In this document: one piece after another, positions 63,568-64,000 of the stretch
How positions within the stretch are numbered: position 1 is the stretch's first letter
Layout: every line of letters starts with the position of its first letter
NCBI GenBank assembly: GCA_945861265.1
Contig: CAMAUC010000011.1
Location: 1-64,000 of the forward strand
Direction of reading: 5' to 3'
Length of the DNA stretch: 64,000 nt
Source: Rhizobium sp. Q54
GTDB lineage: Bacteria > Pseudomonadota > Alphaproteobacteria > Rhizobiales > Xanthobacteraceae
The notes under the pieces: generated by a model
Told to the model about the DNA's origin: nothing
Seen by the model: only the letters and a program-made list of their open reading frames with translations
Database searches by the model: none
Position numbers and translations under genes: made by a program

Positions 63568-64000
63568 ATGCGCGCACCCTTGCGCTTTGCGGCCAATATT
63601 CTGGCGACCTTGAGCCTTTGCCTGCTTGCCTTCGGCGCGGACATCGCGGCGGCGCAAAGCCCGCCGCCCGGCTCGACGCCGAGCCCGCAGGCACCACAGC
63701 AAATCCAGCCGTCGCGGCCCGGGACCTTCAGCGCCGATGAGATCGTCGGCCAGGGCCACAAATTCTTCGGCTCGGTCTCGCGCGGCCTCGCCCAGGTTAT
63801 CGAAAAGGCTTTCAGCCAGTGGGGACAGCCGAACGGCTACGTCCTCGGCCAGGAAGGCTCAGGCGCGTTCATCGTCGGCCTGCGCTACGGCGACGGCACG
63901 CTCTACACCAAGAACGCCGGCGACCGCCGCGTATTCTGGGAAGGTCCGTCGATCGGTTTCGACACCGGCGGCGAAGGCGCCCGCACCATGATGCTGGTCT
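63568..64000 (+). CDS. EipA (DUF1134) family envelope protein, cut by the right edge
   Basis: 144 codons are visible before base 64000. From the ATG at 63568 (GGAG upstream; an in-frame ATG at 63556 is also possible), a signal peptide ends near residue 28 (GADIAAAQ). After a Pro-rich segment the DUF1134 core begins: FSADEIVGQGHKFFGSVSRGL, then GYVLGQEGSGAFIVGLRYG, TLYTKNAGDRRVFWEGPSIGFD. In Brucella EipA is a periplasmic protein needed for envelope integrity. The gene is otherwise normal in composition. Confidence 0.85.
   Translation, partial: MRAPLRFAANILATLSLCLLAFGADIAAAQSPPPGSTPSPQAPQQIQPSRPGTFSADEIVGQGHKFFGSVSRGLAQVIEKAFSQWGQPNGYVLGQEGSGAFIVGLRYGDGTLYTKNAGDRRVFWEGPSIGFDTGGEGARTMMLV

Overview
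The window is high-GC DNA from a flagellated alphaproteobacterium of the Rhizobiales (Hyphomicrobiales), most like the Xanthobacteraceae/Nitrobacteraceae group. The reasons are the CtrA circuit (ctrA, chpT, sciP, flbD), an NdvA-type glucan exporter, a PmtA-type methyltransferase, an Omp25/31-type porin, DUF1236, DUF1134/EipA and DUF1153 proteins, TRAP and Bug-type solute systems, and a palindromic repeat typical of this order. All functional calls rest on reading translations and motifs; no database search was run.

Layout. 0-0.3 kb: the right end of an AT-rich insertion carrying a serine recombinase, which cuts a tRNA-Met gene in its anticodon stem. 0.4-2.7 kb: secreted protein, pmtA-like gene, mnmA (all minus). 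3-11.2 kb: flagellar genes fliK-flgD, sciP, fliF-fliG-fliH-fliN-flbD. 11.3-17 kb: lipid kinase, inositol-phosphatase family enzyme, small proteins, fasciclin protein, DoxX/LysR pair. 17.1-19.3 kb: flhA. 19.4-24.1 kb: an accessory block (OsmC, P1B-type metal ATPase, CMD protein, Crp/Fnr regulator, small secreted protein), bounded on one side by a diverged fragment of an flhA 3' end. 24.2-32.8 kb: HWE-type histidine kinase, GGDEF-EAL protein, GMC oxidoreductase, cold-shock gene, small proteins, a lysozyme-like secreted protein. 32.9-37.5 kb: TRAP transporter, GntR regulator and uronate dehydrogenase, probably a uronate uptake and oxidation module. 37.5-43.8 kb: malic enzyme, TetR/enoyl-CoA hydratase pair, porin, class II aldolase with a Bug-type binding protein. 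43.9-50.4 kb: two divergent SbmA/BacA-type ABC exporters, a small secreted protein, ndvA. 51.2-54.3 kb: fliI, fliJ, ctrA. 54.4-55.4 kb: small envelope proteins. 55.5-61.9 kb: cheA-cheW-cheY-cheB-cheR and chpT. 62-64 kb: cysQ-like phosphatase, YHS protein, start of an eipA-like gene.

How it fits together. The flagellar genes appear to be wired as in Caulobacter. CtrA-type sites (TTAA-N7-CTAA) sit upstream of fliF and flhA, each followed 8 bp later by a 17-bp palindrome. The same palindrome lies about 100 bp upstream of a perfect sigma-54 promoter for fliK-flgD, and a weaker copy precedes sciP. This fits FlbD acting as repressor of early genes and activator of later ones. ChpT should pass phosphate to CtrA, and SciP should restrain it. 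A separate layer is suggested by four perfect matches to the EcfG general-stress promoter (GGAAC-N16/17-CGTT) upstream of scattered envelope and exporter genes.
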